Shown here piece by piece: positions 15,601 to 23,527 of a DNA stretch of 64,000 nt (its first letter is position 1; each line of letters begins with the position of its first letter). The notes under the pieces are model-generated. The model was given only the letters and a program-made list of their open reading frames with translations, was not told the origin of the DNA and did not search any database. Source of the DNA: Sphingosinicella microcystinivorans (GTDB lineage: Bacteria; Pseudomonadota; Alphaproteobacteria; Sphingomonadales; Sphingomonadaceae); the NCBI RefSeq assembly GCF_003634215.1, contig NZ_RBWX01000007.1, positions 1,474,945-1,538,944 on the forward strand. The letters run 5' to 3'. The position numbers were made by a program, and so were the translations under genes.

Positions 15601-15942
15601 TCAGCGCCCGACGAAAAGGAACCCGACCGCCGCCATGATGCAGCCGAAGGCGGCAAGGTGGCGCCAGTGCAGCGGTTCGCCGAGGTAGGTGACCATGAAC
15701 ACGCCGAAGATGGTGAGCGCGATCGCTTCCTGCGCGATCTTCAGCTGTCCCGGCGTCCAGCCCGCAGCCGCGCCGATGCGGTTCGCGGGGACTGCGAGCG
15801 CATATTCGAAGAAGGCGATGCCCCAGCTGATGAGGATGATGATGAACATCGGCTTGGCGCCCGCGGCGCCGGCTTTCAGGTGCCAGTACCAAGCGAATGT
15901 CATGAGGATGTTGGAGAAGGTGAGGAGGACGATCGTCTGCAT
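15601..15942 (-). CDS. DMT-superfamily small membrane protein (DUF486)
   Basis: This 113-residue protein has four transmembrane helices and matches the DUF486 type of the drug/metabolite transporter superfamily. Features are LTFSNILMTFAWYWHLK, PMFIIILISWGIAFFEYALAVPANRIG, QLKIAQEAIALTIFGVFMVTYLGEPL and a final glycine-rich helix. ATG 15942 gives the usual family length (about 113); the frame is open 72 bases further upstream. It is coupled to the DUF167 gene. Transport substrate unknown; such half-size proteins normally dimerise. Confidence 0.85.
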   Translation of the reverse strand: MQTIVLLTFSNILMTFAWYWHLKAGAAGAKPMFIIILISWGIAFFEYALAVPANRIGAAAGWTPGQLKIAQEAIALTIFGVFMVTYLGEPLHWRHLAAFGCIMAAVGFLFVGR

Positions 15943-16108
15943 GGTTGCACGTCTTAGCGCGCGTGCGGGCACGCCGCCACGGCTGTTCAGGTATGAGTCA
16001 GCGTTCAGCCGCAAGTTTGCGCGGGAAGCAATTTTGCGGGAGCCGTTTGCATCTTCTTGCGTTTGGCACCCGAAGCGAAGGCTTCATGTGAATGGTTTGG
16101 AGAGGTTT

Positions 16109-16504
16109 ATGAAAAAGGTCGTTTTCGCCGCGGTTGCGGCTTCGCTGATCCCGCTCGCCGGCGTGTGGTCGGCTCCGGCGCTTGCCGATCCGCCGCACTG
16201 GGCGCCCGCGCACGGAAAGCGCGCCAAGGATCGGGATCGCTGGTATCCCGATGATTACTACCGCAAGGGCAATTATCGCGAGCGTCGCCTGAGCCGCGAC
16301 GAGCAGATTTATCGCGGTCGCGACGGGCGCTATTACTGCAAGCGCAAGGACGGCACGACCGGCCTCATCATCGGCGGCGTGGCGGGCGGCGTGCTCGGTC
16401 ACGAAATTGCGCCGGGCGGCTCAAAGACCGTTGGCGCGGTCCTCGGCGCTGTCGCCGGCGGCCTCCTCGGCAAGAGCCTGGACGACGGCATCAAGTGTCG
16501 CTGA
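16109..16504 (+). CDS. Exported glycine-zipper (17 kDa antigen-like) protein
   Basis: This 131-residue protein has a signal peptide (VVFAAVAASLIPLAG...PALA), a basic, tyrosine- and arginine-rich middle (RWYPDDYYRKGNYRERR) and a carboxy-terminal glycine zipper: GLIIGGVAGGVLGHEIAP, then AVLGAVAGGLLGKSLDDG. This is the glycine-zipper 2TM layout found in 17 kDa surface antigen and RcnB-like envelope proteins. The ATG has GGAGAGG nearby. It probably sits at the outer membrane or periplasm; the precise role is unknown. Confidence 0.75.
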   Translation: MKKVVFAAVAASLIPLAGVWSAPALADPPHWAPAHGKRAKDRDRWYPDDYYRKGNYRERRLSRDEQIYRGRDGRYYCKRKDGTTGLIIGGVAGGVLGHEIAPGGSKTVGAVLGAVAGGLLGKSLDDGIKCR

Positions 16505-16574
16505 CCAGTTGAATAACAAGGCTTCCTCTCCGGCAGGCATTTGATAATGTGCCTGCCGGACAGGAGGTATTCTC

Positions 16575-17114
16575 ATGACGAAACAGGGATTTATCGCAGG
16601 CGCCGCGCTTCTCGCGCTCACAGCCTGCGGCGGCAACGACGCAAGCGAAGCCTCGAAGGGCGAGGGCAGGGAGGTCGCGAGCGGCAGCGTTGCGACCGAA
16701 GACGGCGAAGCGCAATACAGCGTGCGTCAGGATGGTGACACCTCCACCGTCACGATCACCGGACCCGATGGGCAAACGGGCAAGTTCATGAGCGGCGAAG
16801 GTGCCGCGAACTTTCTCCCCGATTTCGCTCCGCTGTATCCGGGGGCAAAGACTGTCGGCGGCGCGGGCGGTGATTCCAGCACGGGCAAGGGCGGCATGGT
16901 CAACTTCGAAACTGACGACGCGCCCGAAAAGGTCATCGACTGGTACAAGGCAGCGGCTGAAAAAGCCGGGCTCAAGATCGCGGGCGAGATGACGACACCC
17001 GAAATGCGCATGGTCGCCGCGCAGGATGAAGCGACGAAGCGCAGCCTGCAGGTCCACGCCTCCGCCAAGGAAGGCGGCGGCACCAGCGCGAGCCTGATCG
17101 CAGGCACGCAGTAG
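16575..17114 (+). CDS. Lipoprotein of unknown function
   Basis: This 179-residue lipoprotein has a signal sequence FIAGAALLALTAC and lipobox LTAC with Cys18. The mature part starts with a Gly/Ser/Glu-rich linker, followed by a domain including NFLPDFAPLYPGAKTVGG and DAPEKVIDWYKAAAEKAGLKI, a pattern that recurs in sphingomonad lipoproteins. No catalytic residues are apparent. A strong AGGAGG-type site (CAGGAGGTATTCTC) precedes the ATG. It is probably attached to the inner leaflet of the outer membrane. Confidence 0.7.
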   Translation: MTKQGFIAGAALLALTACGGNDASEASKGEGREVASGSVATEDGEAQYSVRQDGDTSTVTITGPDGQTGKFMSGEGAANFLPDFAPLYPGAKTVGGAGGDSSTGKGGMVNFETDDAPEKVIDWYKAAAEKAGLKIAGEMTTPEMRMVAAQDEATKRSLQVHASAKEGGGTSASLIAGTQ

Positions 17115-17241
17115 AATTGATAACAGGTCCGTAAGGTTAACCATCAAAGTTTTGGCGTTAACCGCCTTCGGCAAGACCTCGTTAGGTATTCGGGCCGCTA
17201 ATGGCTACCGGGTCAAGAAAATGCTCGGGAGTCTAGGGGCC

Positions 17242-17487
17242 ATGGACAAGGTAGAACTCGCTGACGCGGTGTACGCCCGCGTCTTCCCTGTTATCATTAT
17301 TGTCTGCGCCGTTGTGGGCACGGCCAGCTTCGCGCTGCAAAACTATTCGCAGGCCGTATGCGCCTTCCTGGCAATCGGCCTTGCGATGAAGTTGAACGGC
17401 ATCATAGAGCGCCGCCGTTTCGAACGCTCGGAACGTCTCGCGGCACTCGGTTGGAATCGCGCGCGCAACCCGCTCGGTTCATTCTGA
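17242..17487 (+). CDS. Small hypothetical membrane protein
   Basis: This 81-residue protein has two hydrophobic segments (VFPVIIIVCAVVGTASFAL and AVCAFLAIGLAMKL) followed by a basic cytosolic tail (RRRFERSERLAALGWNRARN). ATG 17242 is preferred, with TAGGGG just before it; an in-frame ATG at 17221 and further upstream codons are also open. It is followed by a strong hairpin at 17509-17540. Upstream are two TTAACC elements 17 bases apart, but not in the spacing of a CtrA full site. Confidence 0.5.
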   Translation: MDKVELADAVYARVFPVIIIVCAVVGTASFALQNYSQAVCAFLAIGLAMKLNGIIERRRFERSERLAALGWNRARNPLGSF

Positions 17488-17508
17488 TACTCCGTCCGAA
17501 GTTCGGTC

Positions 17509-17540
17509 GCGCCACTCCCGATCCCCCTCGGGGGTGGCGC
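17509..17540 (+). terminator. Hairpin terminator after the small membrane protein
   Basis: GCGCCAC (17509-17515) pairs with GTGGCGC (17534-17540), extended inside by CCCGA/TCGGG. The stem is GC-rich and followed by CTTCCGTTTG, a modest T-tract. It separates the small membrane protein gene from the TonB receptor gene. Confidence 0.6.
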
Positions 17541-17651
17541 CTTCCGTTTGCGAATTGGACAATTGACTAACTACTGAGGCTGCGACATCCTCCGCTCCGG
17601 GAAGTTCGGGAAGAACGCCGGAAACCGGCAAAAAGGGTGGGAGCAGCAGCT

Positions 17652-20549
17652 ATGAAGACGATCACCGCGTTCGCCGCGTTGATGGCGACAACCGCATGGA
17701 GCGCGCAGGCCTTCGCGCAGCAGACGGATGCTGTCGAAGGCGAAGTCGCCGAAACCATCATCATCACGGGCACGCGTATCAGCCGCCCGGAACTCGATTT
17801 CGCGAACCCCGTCACAACGCTCTCGGCTGACGCCATCGCCCAGTCCGGCAAGACCAATATCGCGGATTTCCTGACGCAGAGCCCCGCGCTCATCGGTTCG
17901 CAGACCGGCAGCCTCACCGGCGGCTCCGAAACGGAATTCGGCGAAGCCGGCCTCAACCTCCTCGATCTCCGGAACCTCGGCACCGACCGCACGCTGGTGC
18001 TGGTGGACGGGCGCCGCCATGTGTCCGCGCTCGCGGGTTCGGCGGCGGTCGACATCAATGCGATCCCGACCGACCTCATCGAAGCGGTTGACGTCCTGAC
18101 CGGCGGCGCGTCGGCGATCTACGGCGCCGATGGCGTGTCGGGCGTCGTCAACTTCCGGTTGAAGCGCGATTTCGAAGGCATCACCGCGCGCGGCCAGATC
18201 GGCATTTCGCAGCGCGGCGACGGCGGCAACCGGTTCGGTGCGATCACCGCCGGCACCAATTTCTCGGAAGGGCGCGGCAACATCGCCGCCGCCTATGAAT
18301 ACAACAAGCAGGACCGGCTGAACGAACTGCGCCGCGCGCGACTGCGGAATCCGCGCGCCGCCGGCCTTTATCGCAACCAGGCCGACTTGCCTGACGATCC
18401 CAACGTCCCGGACTATATCCCCTATAACGACGTTCGTTACGCAGACACCGCGCGCATGGGCGCTGTCGATGTCGATTTCGACTATGCGTCTGACTTCGAG
18501 GGCGACGGCGATATCTATGACCGTGGCCTCGTGCTGGAGGAATCCGGCGGCTACGCGCAGGGTGGTTCGAGTACGCCCGTGGATGGCTACCAGGGCGACG
18601 TCCTGCCGGGCCTTGAACGCCACCTCGTCAACGTCCTTGGCCGTTATGAATTCAGCGACGCTTTCACGCTGTTTGCCGAGGGCAAGTACGTCCGTAGCAA
18701 GGCGTGGACGCAGCAGCAGCCCACTTACGATTTCTACCTGTTCCAGACAGCCGAAAACCCCTTCATGCCGGAATCGATCCGCAATGCGATCGTGCCCGGT
18801 GCGGCGGCGGCGGCATTTGAAGACCCCGATATGCCGGACGGTGTATGGGTCACGCGCGACAATTTCGATCTCGGCATCAATTTCGAGGAAAACATTCGCC
18901 AGACACTGCGCGGCGTTATCGGGGCCAGCGGCAGTTTCAGCGAGCACCTGAAATACGAGGTGTCGTACGTCTACGGCCGGACGAAGACGCGCACGTTCAG
19001 CCAGGGCAATCGGCTGGAGGCCGAATGGCAGGCAGCGATCGACGTTGTTTCCGATCCCGACACGGGCGCGCCGATCTGCCGGACGATGCTCGATCCCGAT
19101 AATCCCTTCCCGAACTGCGTACCTTACAACATCTTCGGCGAGTACGTGCGCGATCCGGCAGCGATCGGCTTCGTGACGACCGATAGCCTCAGCCGTGCGA
19201 AGGTGACCCAGCACGTCGTCTCGGGCTCCATTTCGGGTGACACCGGTGCGTTCTTCAATCTCCCGGGCGGGGCAGTCGGCTTCGCTTTCGGCGCCGAATA
19301 TCGCAAGGAGAAGAGCACGTTTGATCCCGACCCGGTGATCCGCGATGGCCTGACGTGGTACGGTGCGATTCAGCCGTCGAACGGCCGCTTCGACGTGAAA
19401 GAGGTGTTCGCCGAGATCAACCTGCCCCTGTTAAAGGATGTGCCGGGCGCGCATCTGCTGTCGGTCGGCGGCGCCATCCGGCTTTCCGACTACAGCACGG
19501 TCGGTTCCACGACGACGTGGAAGGTGGACGGCGTCTACGCACCGATTCCCGACGTCTCGTTCCGCGCGACCTATTCGCAGGCGGTGCGCGCGCCGAACAT
19601 TGCCGAGCTGTTCGCGCCGGAAAGCTCCTCGTTCAACTTCATCGTCGATCCGTGCGACACGCAGGAGCTGAACAACGGCACCTCCACGCGCGAGGCGAAC
19701 TGTGCGGCGCTGATCGGCGCGCTCGGCATCGATCCGACGACGTTCAGCCCGACGAGCGACCCCAGCTCGTCACTTTTCACCGAGGGTCTGAGCGGCGGCA
19801 ATCCCGACCTTCAGGAGGAAACCGCGAAGACATGGACGGCGGGCGTGGTGCTTCGCCCGCGTTTCCTGCCTGGCTTCAGCGTTTCGGCGGACTGGTACGA
19901 CATCAAGATCAAGAACGCGATCAACACGCCGCAGGCGGAAGAGCTTGCCGAGCTGTGCGTTGATCAACCTACGCTCGACAATCCGTTCTGCTCGGCGATC
20001 ACACGTGATCCCGATACGGGCTTCATCACCGGTTTCACCTCGCGGCCTGACAACGTTGCGCAGTTCCGCACTGCTGGTCTTGACGTCACACTCGCGTACC
20101 GAATCCGTACGGATACCGCAGGAACGTTCAACGTGGCGCTCACCGGTAATTATCTCGACCGTCTGGAGTACGTGGCAACGCCGGGGGCTGAGGTCGATTC
20201 CGACCGTGACGAGGCGCTTGCCTATGCACCGCGCTATTCGGCGACGCTCGACCTCACGTGGAACAAGGGGCCAATGACAATTGCGTACGGCATCTCCTGG
20301 TTCGACAAGACCCGTCGCTTCAAGACCGAGGATCTTGCGGGAGACCCCGATTACACCGATCCCAAATATTTCTGGGCGAAGCAGAAGTGGGAACACGAAG
20401 TGCAGCTCAGCTACGACATCGGCGAACGCTTCAGAATCTACGGTGGCGTCAACAACCTGTTCGACGAGAAACCGGCGTTCAACTTCACGTCCTACCCCGT
20501 CTCCGCGATGGGGCGCTATTTCTACATGGGTGCGACGGTTTCGTTCTAA
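17652..20549 (+). CDS. TonB-dependent outer-membrane receptor
   Basis: This 965-residue receptor has a signal peptide (ITAFAALMATTAWSAQAFA), a TonB-box-like segment ETIIITGTRI, a plug domain with TLVLVDGRRH and GGASAIYGADGVSGVVNFRLK, and a long beta-barrel ending in the canonical carboxy-terminal Phe (GATVSF). It imports a substrate across the outer membrane with energy from TonB-ExbBD. An S9 peptidase gene follows after 29 bases, suggesting peptide or amino-acid-conjugate uptake, but this is inference. The ATG at 17652 is chosen over a GTG at 17637 because the purine run GGGTGGGAG fits it. Confidence 0.93.
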   Translation: MKTITAFAALMATTAWSAQAFAQQTDAVEGEVAETIIITGTRISRPELDFANPVTTLSADAIAQSGKTNIADFLTQSPALIGSQTGSLTGGSETEFGEAGLNLLDLRNLGTDRTLVLVDGRRHVSALAGSAAVDINAIPTDLIEAVDVLTGGASAIYGADGVSGVVNFRLKRDFEGITARGQIGISQRGDGGNRFGAITAGTNFSEGRGNIAAAYEYNKQDRLNELRRARLRNPRAAGLYRNQADLPDDPNVPDYIPYNDVRYADTARMGAVDVDFDYASDFEGDGDIYDRGLVLEESGGYAQGGSSTPVDGYQGDVLPGLERHLVNVLGRYEFSDAFTLFAEGKYVRSKAWTQQQPTYDFYLFQTAENPFMPESIRNAIVPGAAAAAFEDPDMPDGVWVTRDNFDLGINFEENIRQTLRGVIGASGSFSEHLKYEVSYVYGRTKTRTFSQGNRLEAEWQAAIDVVSDPDTGAPICRTMLDPDNPFPNCVPYNIFGEYVRDPAAIGFVTTDSLSRAKVTQHVVSGSISGDTGAFFNLPGGAVGFAFGAEYRKEKSTFDPDPVIRDGLTWYGAIQPSNGRFDVKEVFAEINLPLLKDVPGAHLLSVGGAIRLSDYSTVGSTTTWKVDGVYAPIPDVSFRATYSQAVRAPNIAELFAPESSSFNFIVDPCDTQELNNGTSTREANCAALIGALGIDPTTFSPTSDPSSSLFTEGLSGGNPDLQEETAKTWTAGVVLRPRFLPGFSVSADWYDIKIKNAINTPQAEELAELCVDQPTLDNPFCSAITRDPDTGFITGFTSRPDNVAQFRTAGLDVTLAYRIRTDTAGTFNVALTGNYLDRLEYVATPGAEVDSDRDEALAYAPRYSATLDLTWNKGPMTIAYGISWFDKTRRFKTEDLAGDPDYTDPKYFWAKQKWEHEVQLSYDIGERFRIYGGVNNLFDEKPAFNFTSYPVSAMGRYFYMGATVSF

Positions 20550-20578
20550 GCGCAGCACAACATAAGGGGGCAGGGCTT

Positions 20579-22576
20579 ATGTACCGGATTCTGGGCGGTT
20601 TCATGCTGCTGGCATCGTCCAGCCTTGCCTCCGCGGCGCCGTCTGCGGTGGTGCCGGAGGATTATTACCGGCTCACGGACGTGAGCGAACCGGCCTTCGC
20701 GCCCGATGGCGCCACGATCGTCTACACCGTCTCGACCCCCGATCAGGCGCGCGATGAAAAGACGAGCGACCTGTGGACTGTGCCGTGGAAGGGCGGAGCC
20801 GCCAGACCGCTCACCAGTACGCCGGAGGTGAGTGAATACAGCCCGCGCTACACACCCGACGGCAAGACGGTCGTGTTCCTCAGCAACGCCGGCGAAAAGC
20901 AGGCCGGCGAGGGCGAAGATGACAGCGACCAGCTCTGGACGATGCCGGCCGCAGGCGGCGCAGGGAAGCGCATTTCCAGCCTCCCCGGCGGGATCAGTGA
21001 CTACGATCTGTCTCCCGACGGCAAATACGCCGTCGTCGTCGCGGAAGTCGGCAAGGCGGTTGGCAGCAAGGCGAAGAATCCGCCGCCCATCGAAACCGAG
21101 CGCTTCTTTTTCAAAGAGGACGGTCGAGGCTATCTCGATGACCGCACGCAGCAGCTTTTCATTGTGGACCTCGAAACGGGCGCGGCGCGGCAGCTGACGC
21201 GCGGTGCGCGCGATCATTGGCGCCCCGCATGGTCGCCCGATGGAAAACTTATCGCCTACACCGCGAAGGACCACGGCGAGACCGACAAGACGCTGAACAC
21301 CGAAATCTATGTGCTGTCCCCCGAAGGCGGCGAGCCCCGCAAGCTCAGCCCGACCGCGAATGCGGACGACGACCCGGATTGGCTCGCGGGCGCCTCGTGG
21401 TCGCCGGATTCGAAGCGCGTCGTGTGGCTCGAAGGCATGGAGGACAAGTGGCTCTACTACGGCACGCCGCACCTCGCCGTTGCGGACCTGGCGACGGGCG
21501 CGGTGACGCGGCCCGCGAAGCTCGACCTCTGGTTCTACTACCCGCGCTTCGCGCCGGATGGGTCGATCCTCACGCAGATCGAGGGTGACCGCGACACGTG
21601 GCTGGCACGCGTGGACGCGAAAAGCGGCAAGATCAGCTACCTCACCAAGGGCACGCGCTTTGCCTATGACTATGCGGTCGCGCACGATGGTCGCATCGCG
21701 ATCCTCGAAACGACCAACGAAAAGCCCGCCGAACTTTTCGCACTCGACAAGAGCGGCGCCCGGCCGCTCACCGATCACAACCGGTGGCTGAAAGACCGTG
21801 CGCTCGGCGAAACGCGTGACGTCCGCTTCAAGAGCGGTGACGCTGAAATCCATGGCTTCTACGTGCTGCCGCCGAATTACGACCCGGCGAAGCGTTATCC
21901 GCTGATCGCGGACCTGCACGGCGGCCCGGTCTATCAGCACAGCCACGAGTTCGACCTCGATGCGCGCGCACTCGCGAGTGCGGGCTATGTCGTTCTGAAG
22001 ATCAATCCGCGCGGCTCATCGGGGCGTGGCTTCGATTTCTCGCGGGCGATCTATGCCGATTGGGGCAATGTCGATGCGCAGGATATCAGCGCGGGCATCA
22101 CCAATGCGATCGAAACCGGCATCGCGGACCCCAGCCGCATCGGCGCGGGCGGCTGGAGCTACGGCGGGATCCTCACCGGCTACATGATCGCCTACGACAA
22201 GCGCATCAAGGCGGCGGTCGCAGGCGCAGGCGTCTCCAACATCTTCGCGACATGGGGCGTCGACATGTATCAGCGCGAATACGTCCTCGAACTCGGCACG
22301 CCGTGGGAGAATGTCGATACGTGGAAGAAGCTCGCGTACCCGTTTTTCGAGCCGGAGCGCATCACCGCGCCCACGCTGTTCCAGTGCGCGGACGCCGACG
22401 ACAACGTGCCCTGCGTAGGCGCCGAACAGATGTACCTGACGCTGAAGACACGCGGCATCCCGACCAAGCTGATCGTCTACCCGGGCCAAAACCACGGTCT
22501 CACCGTGCCGAGCTACCTCGCGCACCGCATCCGCGCCAACATCGACTGGTACGGTCGCTGGTTGAAGGCCGACTGA
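20579..22576 (+). CDS. Exported S9 family prolyl oligopeptidase / acylaminoacyl peptidase
   Basis: This 665-residue protein has a signal peptide (ILGGFMLLASSSLASA), an amino-terminal beta-propeller with WD-like repeats (DGKTVVFLSN, SPDGKYAVVV, SPDGKLIAYTAKD, SPDSKRVVWL) and a carboxy-terminal alpha/beta-hydrolase domain. The nucleophile is Ser527 in GGWSYGG; an Asp in DADDNVP and a His in GQNHGL complete the triad. The ATG has AAGGGGG upstream. With the TonB receptor it forms a likely unit: the receptor brings peptides into the periplasm and the peptidase trims them. Its stop lies one base from the stop of the convergent formamidase gene. Confidence 0.9.
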   Translation: MYRILGGFMLLASSSLASAAPSAVVPEDYYRLTDVSEPAFAPDGATIVYTVSTPDQARDEKTSDLWTVPWKGGAARPLTSTPEVSEYSPRYTPDGKTVVFLSNAGEKQAGEGEDDSDQLWTMPAAGGAGKRISSLPGGISDYDLSPDGKYAVVVAEVGKAVGSKAKNPPPIETERFFFKEDGRGYLDDRTQQLFIVDLETGAARQLTRGARDHWRPAWSPDGKLIAYTAKDHGETDKTLNTEIYVLSPEGGEPRKLSPTANADDDPDWLAGASWSPDSKRVVWLEGMEDKWLYYGTPHLAVADLATGAVTRPAKLDLWFYYPRFAPDGSILTQIEGDRDTWLARVDAKSGKISYLTKGTRFAYDYAVAHDGRIAILETTNEKPAELFALDKSGARPLTDHNRWLKDRALGETRDVRFKSGDAEIHGFYVLPPNYDPAKRYPLIADLHGGPVYQHSHEFDLDARALASAGYVVLKINPRGSSGRGFDFSRAIYADWGNVDAQDISAGITNAIETGIADPSRIGAGGWSYGGILTGYMIAYDKRIKAAVAGAGVSNIFATWGVDMYQREYVLELGTPWENVDTWKKLAYPFFEPERITAPTLFQCADADDNVPCVGAEQMYLTLKTRGIPTKLIVYPGQNHGLTVPSYLAHRIRANIDWYGRWLKAD

Positions 22577-22577
22577 G

Positions 22578-23402
22578 CTATTCGCCGAGCAGCGTGCGCG
22601 TCAGCGGGTGATCGGGGTCTTCAAGCCCGTCGATGACGTTGAAGTGATGACGCCCCGGTTCCTCGAAAAGCGCGGCTGCGGCGCCAAGGCCGCTCCAGAT
22701 GTTTGCGAGAAGTGCCGACTGGCGGCGGAACTCGGGGCGCTCGTCCGCACCCATCCAGCAGGTGACGCGCGCGCCGGCGAGGGGGGCGAGCAGCGCAGGG
22801 CTCTCGCCGGCGGCTTCGGCATCGTCGATATGGAGCGTGTCGTTCATTTCCGTTCGCATCAGCGGCCGCAGGTCGGCGAGCGCGGAAATGGGAACGGTAT
22901 GCACGACGCGGGCCGCGACCTCGCGCGGTAACGGCGAGGTCGCGGAGACCATGCGCGCGGCGAGATGCCCGCCCGCAGAGTGACCGGTGATGAGGATCGG
23001 GCCTTCAATGCGTGCCGCAGCGGCGGTGATCGCGGCGCCGACTTCGCGCGAAATGCCACTGATCGGGGTTTCCGGGCAGAGCGTATAGGACGGCATCGCG
23101 ACAGCGAAACCGCGCGCGAGCGGTCCGCGCGACAGGTGCGACCAGTAGCTCTTGTCGAGTGCGAGCCAGTAGCCGCCATGGATGAAGACCACGAGGCCGC
23201 GGGGCGTGCCTTCGGGCAGGAACAGGTCATAGCGATTGCGGGGAGCGTCGCCGTAGGGAAGGTCCAGCATCGCGCGTGTACCGCAAGCTTCGCGCCAGCG
23301 CCGGGCAGGCTCAACCCACGCCTCTGGCCAGCGGTCGCCGTCCGCGATGTGCGCGCTGTTCGCGTAAGCGTCGTCCCAGTCGATGATCGCCTGCAGGGTC
23401 AT
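22578..23402 (-). CDS. Alpha/beta hydrolase, probable kynurenine formamidase
   Basis: This 274-residue hydrolase has the oxyanion-hole motif FIHGGYW and the nucleophile elbow GHSAGG, the signature of the arylformamidase (esterase/lipase-type) kynurenine formamidases. The catalytic His is likely in GRHHFNV near the end. It would hydrolyse N-formylkynurenine to kynurenine and formate, the step between KynA and KynU, both encoded in the divergent operon. It is unrelated to the metal-dependent KynB cyclase family. ATG 23402 has GGGAGCG upstream. The role is supported strongly by context. Confidence 0.8.
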   Translation of the reverse strand: MTLQAIIDWDDAYANSAHIADGDRWPEAWVEPARRWREACGTRAMLDLPYGDAPRNRYDLFLPEGTPRGLVVFIHGGYWLALDKSYWSHLSRGPLARGFAVAMPSYTLCPETPISGISREVGAAITAAAARIEGPILITGHSAGGHLAARMVSATSPLPREVAARVVHTVPISALADLRPLMRTEMNDTLHIDDAEAAGESPALLAPLAGARVTCWMGADERPEFRRQSALLANIWSGLGAAAALFEEPGRHHFNVIDGLEDPDHPLTRTLLGE

Positions 23403-23439
23403 GTTCGCTCCCGTTCGAGTTTGCACACAATGCGCGACA

Positions 23440-23484
23440 CCTAAAATATTTCAACCCTGAAATTTTAGGCTTGAAACATTAAAG
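23440..23484. promoter_or_regulatory. AT-rich repeat cluster in the formamidase/ACMR divergent promoter
   Basis: CCTAAAATATTTCA (23440-23453) is mirrored by TGAAATTTTAGG (23458-23469), and a third related copy, TTGAAACATTAAAG, follows at 23471-23484. The inner core TTTCA-ACCC-TGAAA is a perfect palindrome. The cluster lies between the divergent starts at 23402 and 23528 and is the natural operator candidate for the MarR regulator encoded in the operon. The repeats are seen; protein binding is inferred. Confidence 0.6.
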
Positions 23485-23527
23485 TCTCCGTGTCAGCCTG
23501 CGACTCATCGACAAGGGAGATCATCCG

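Noticed and set aside
17137-17161. Two TTAACC elements before the small membrane protein
   Set aside because: The spacing is 17 bases rather than seven, so it is not a CtrA full site.
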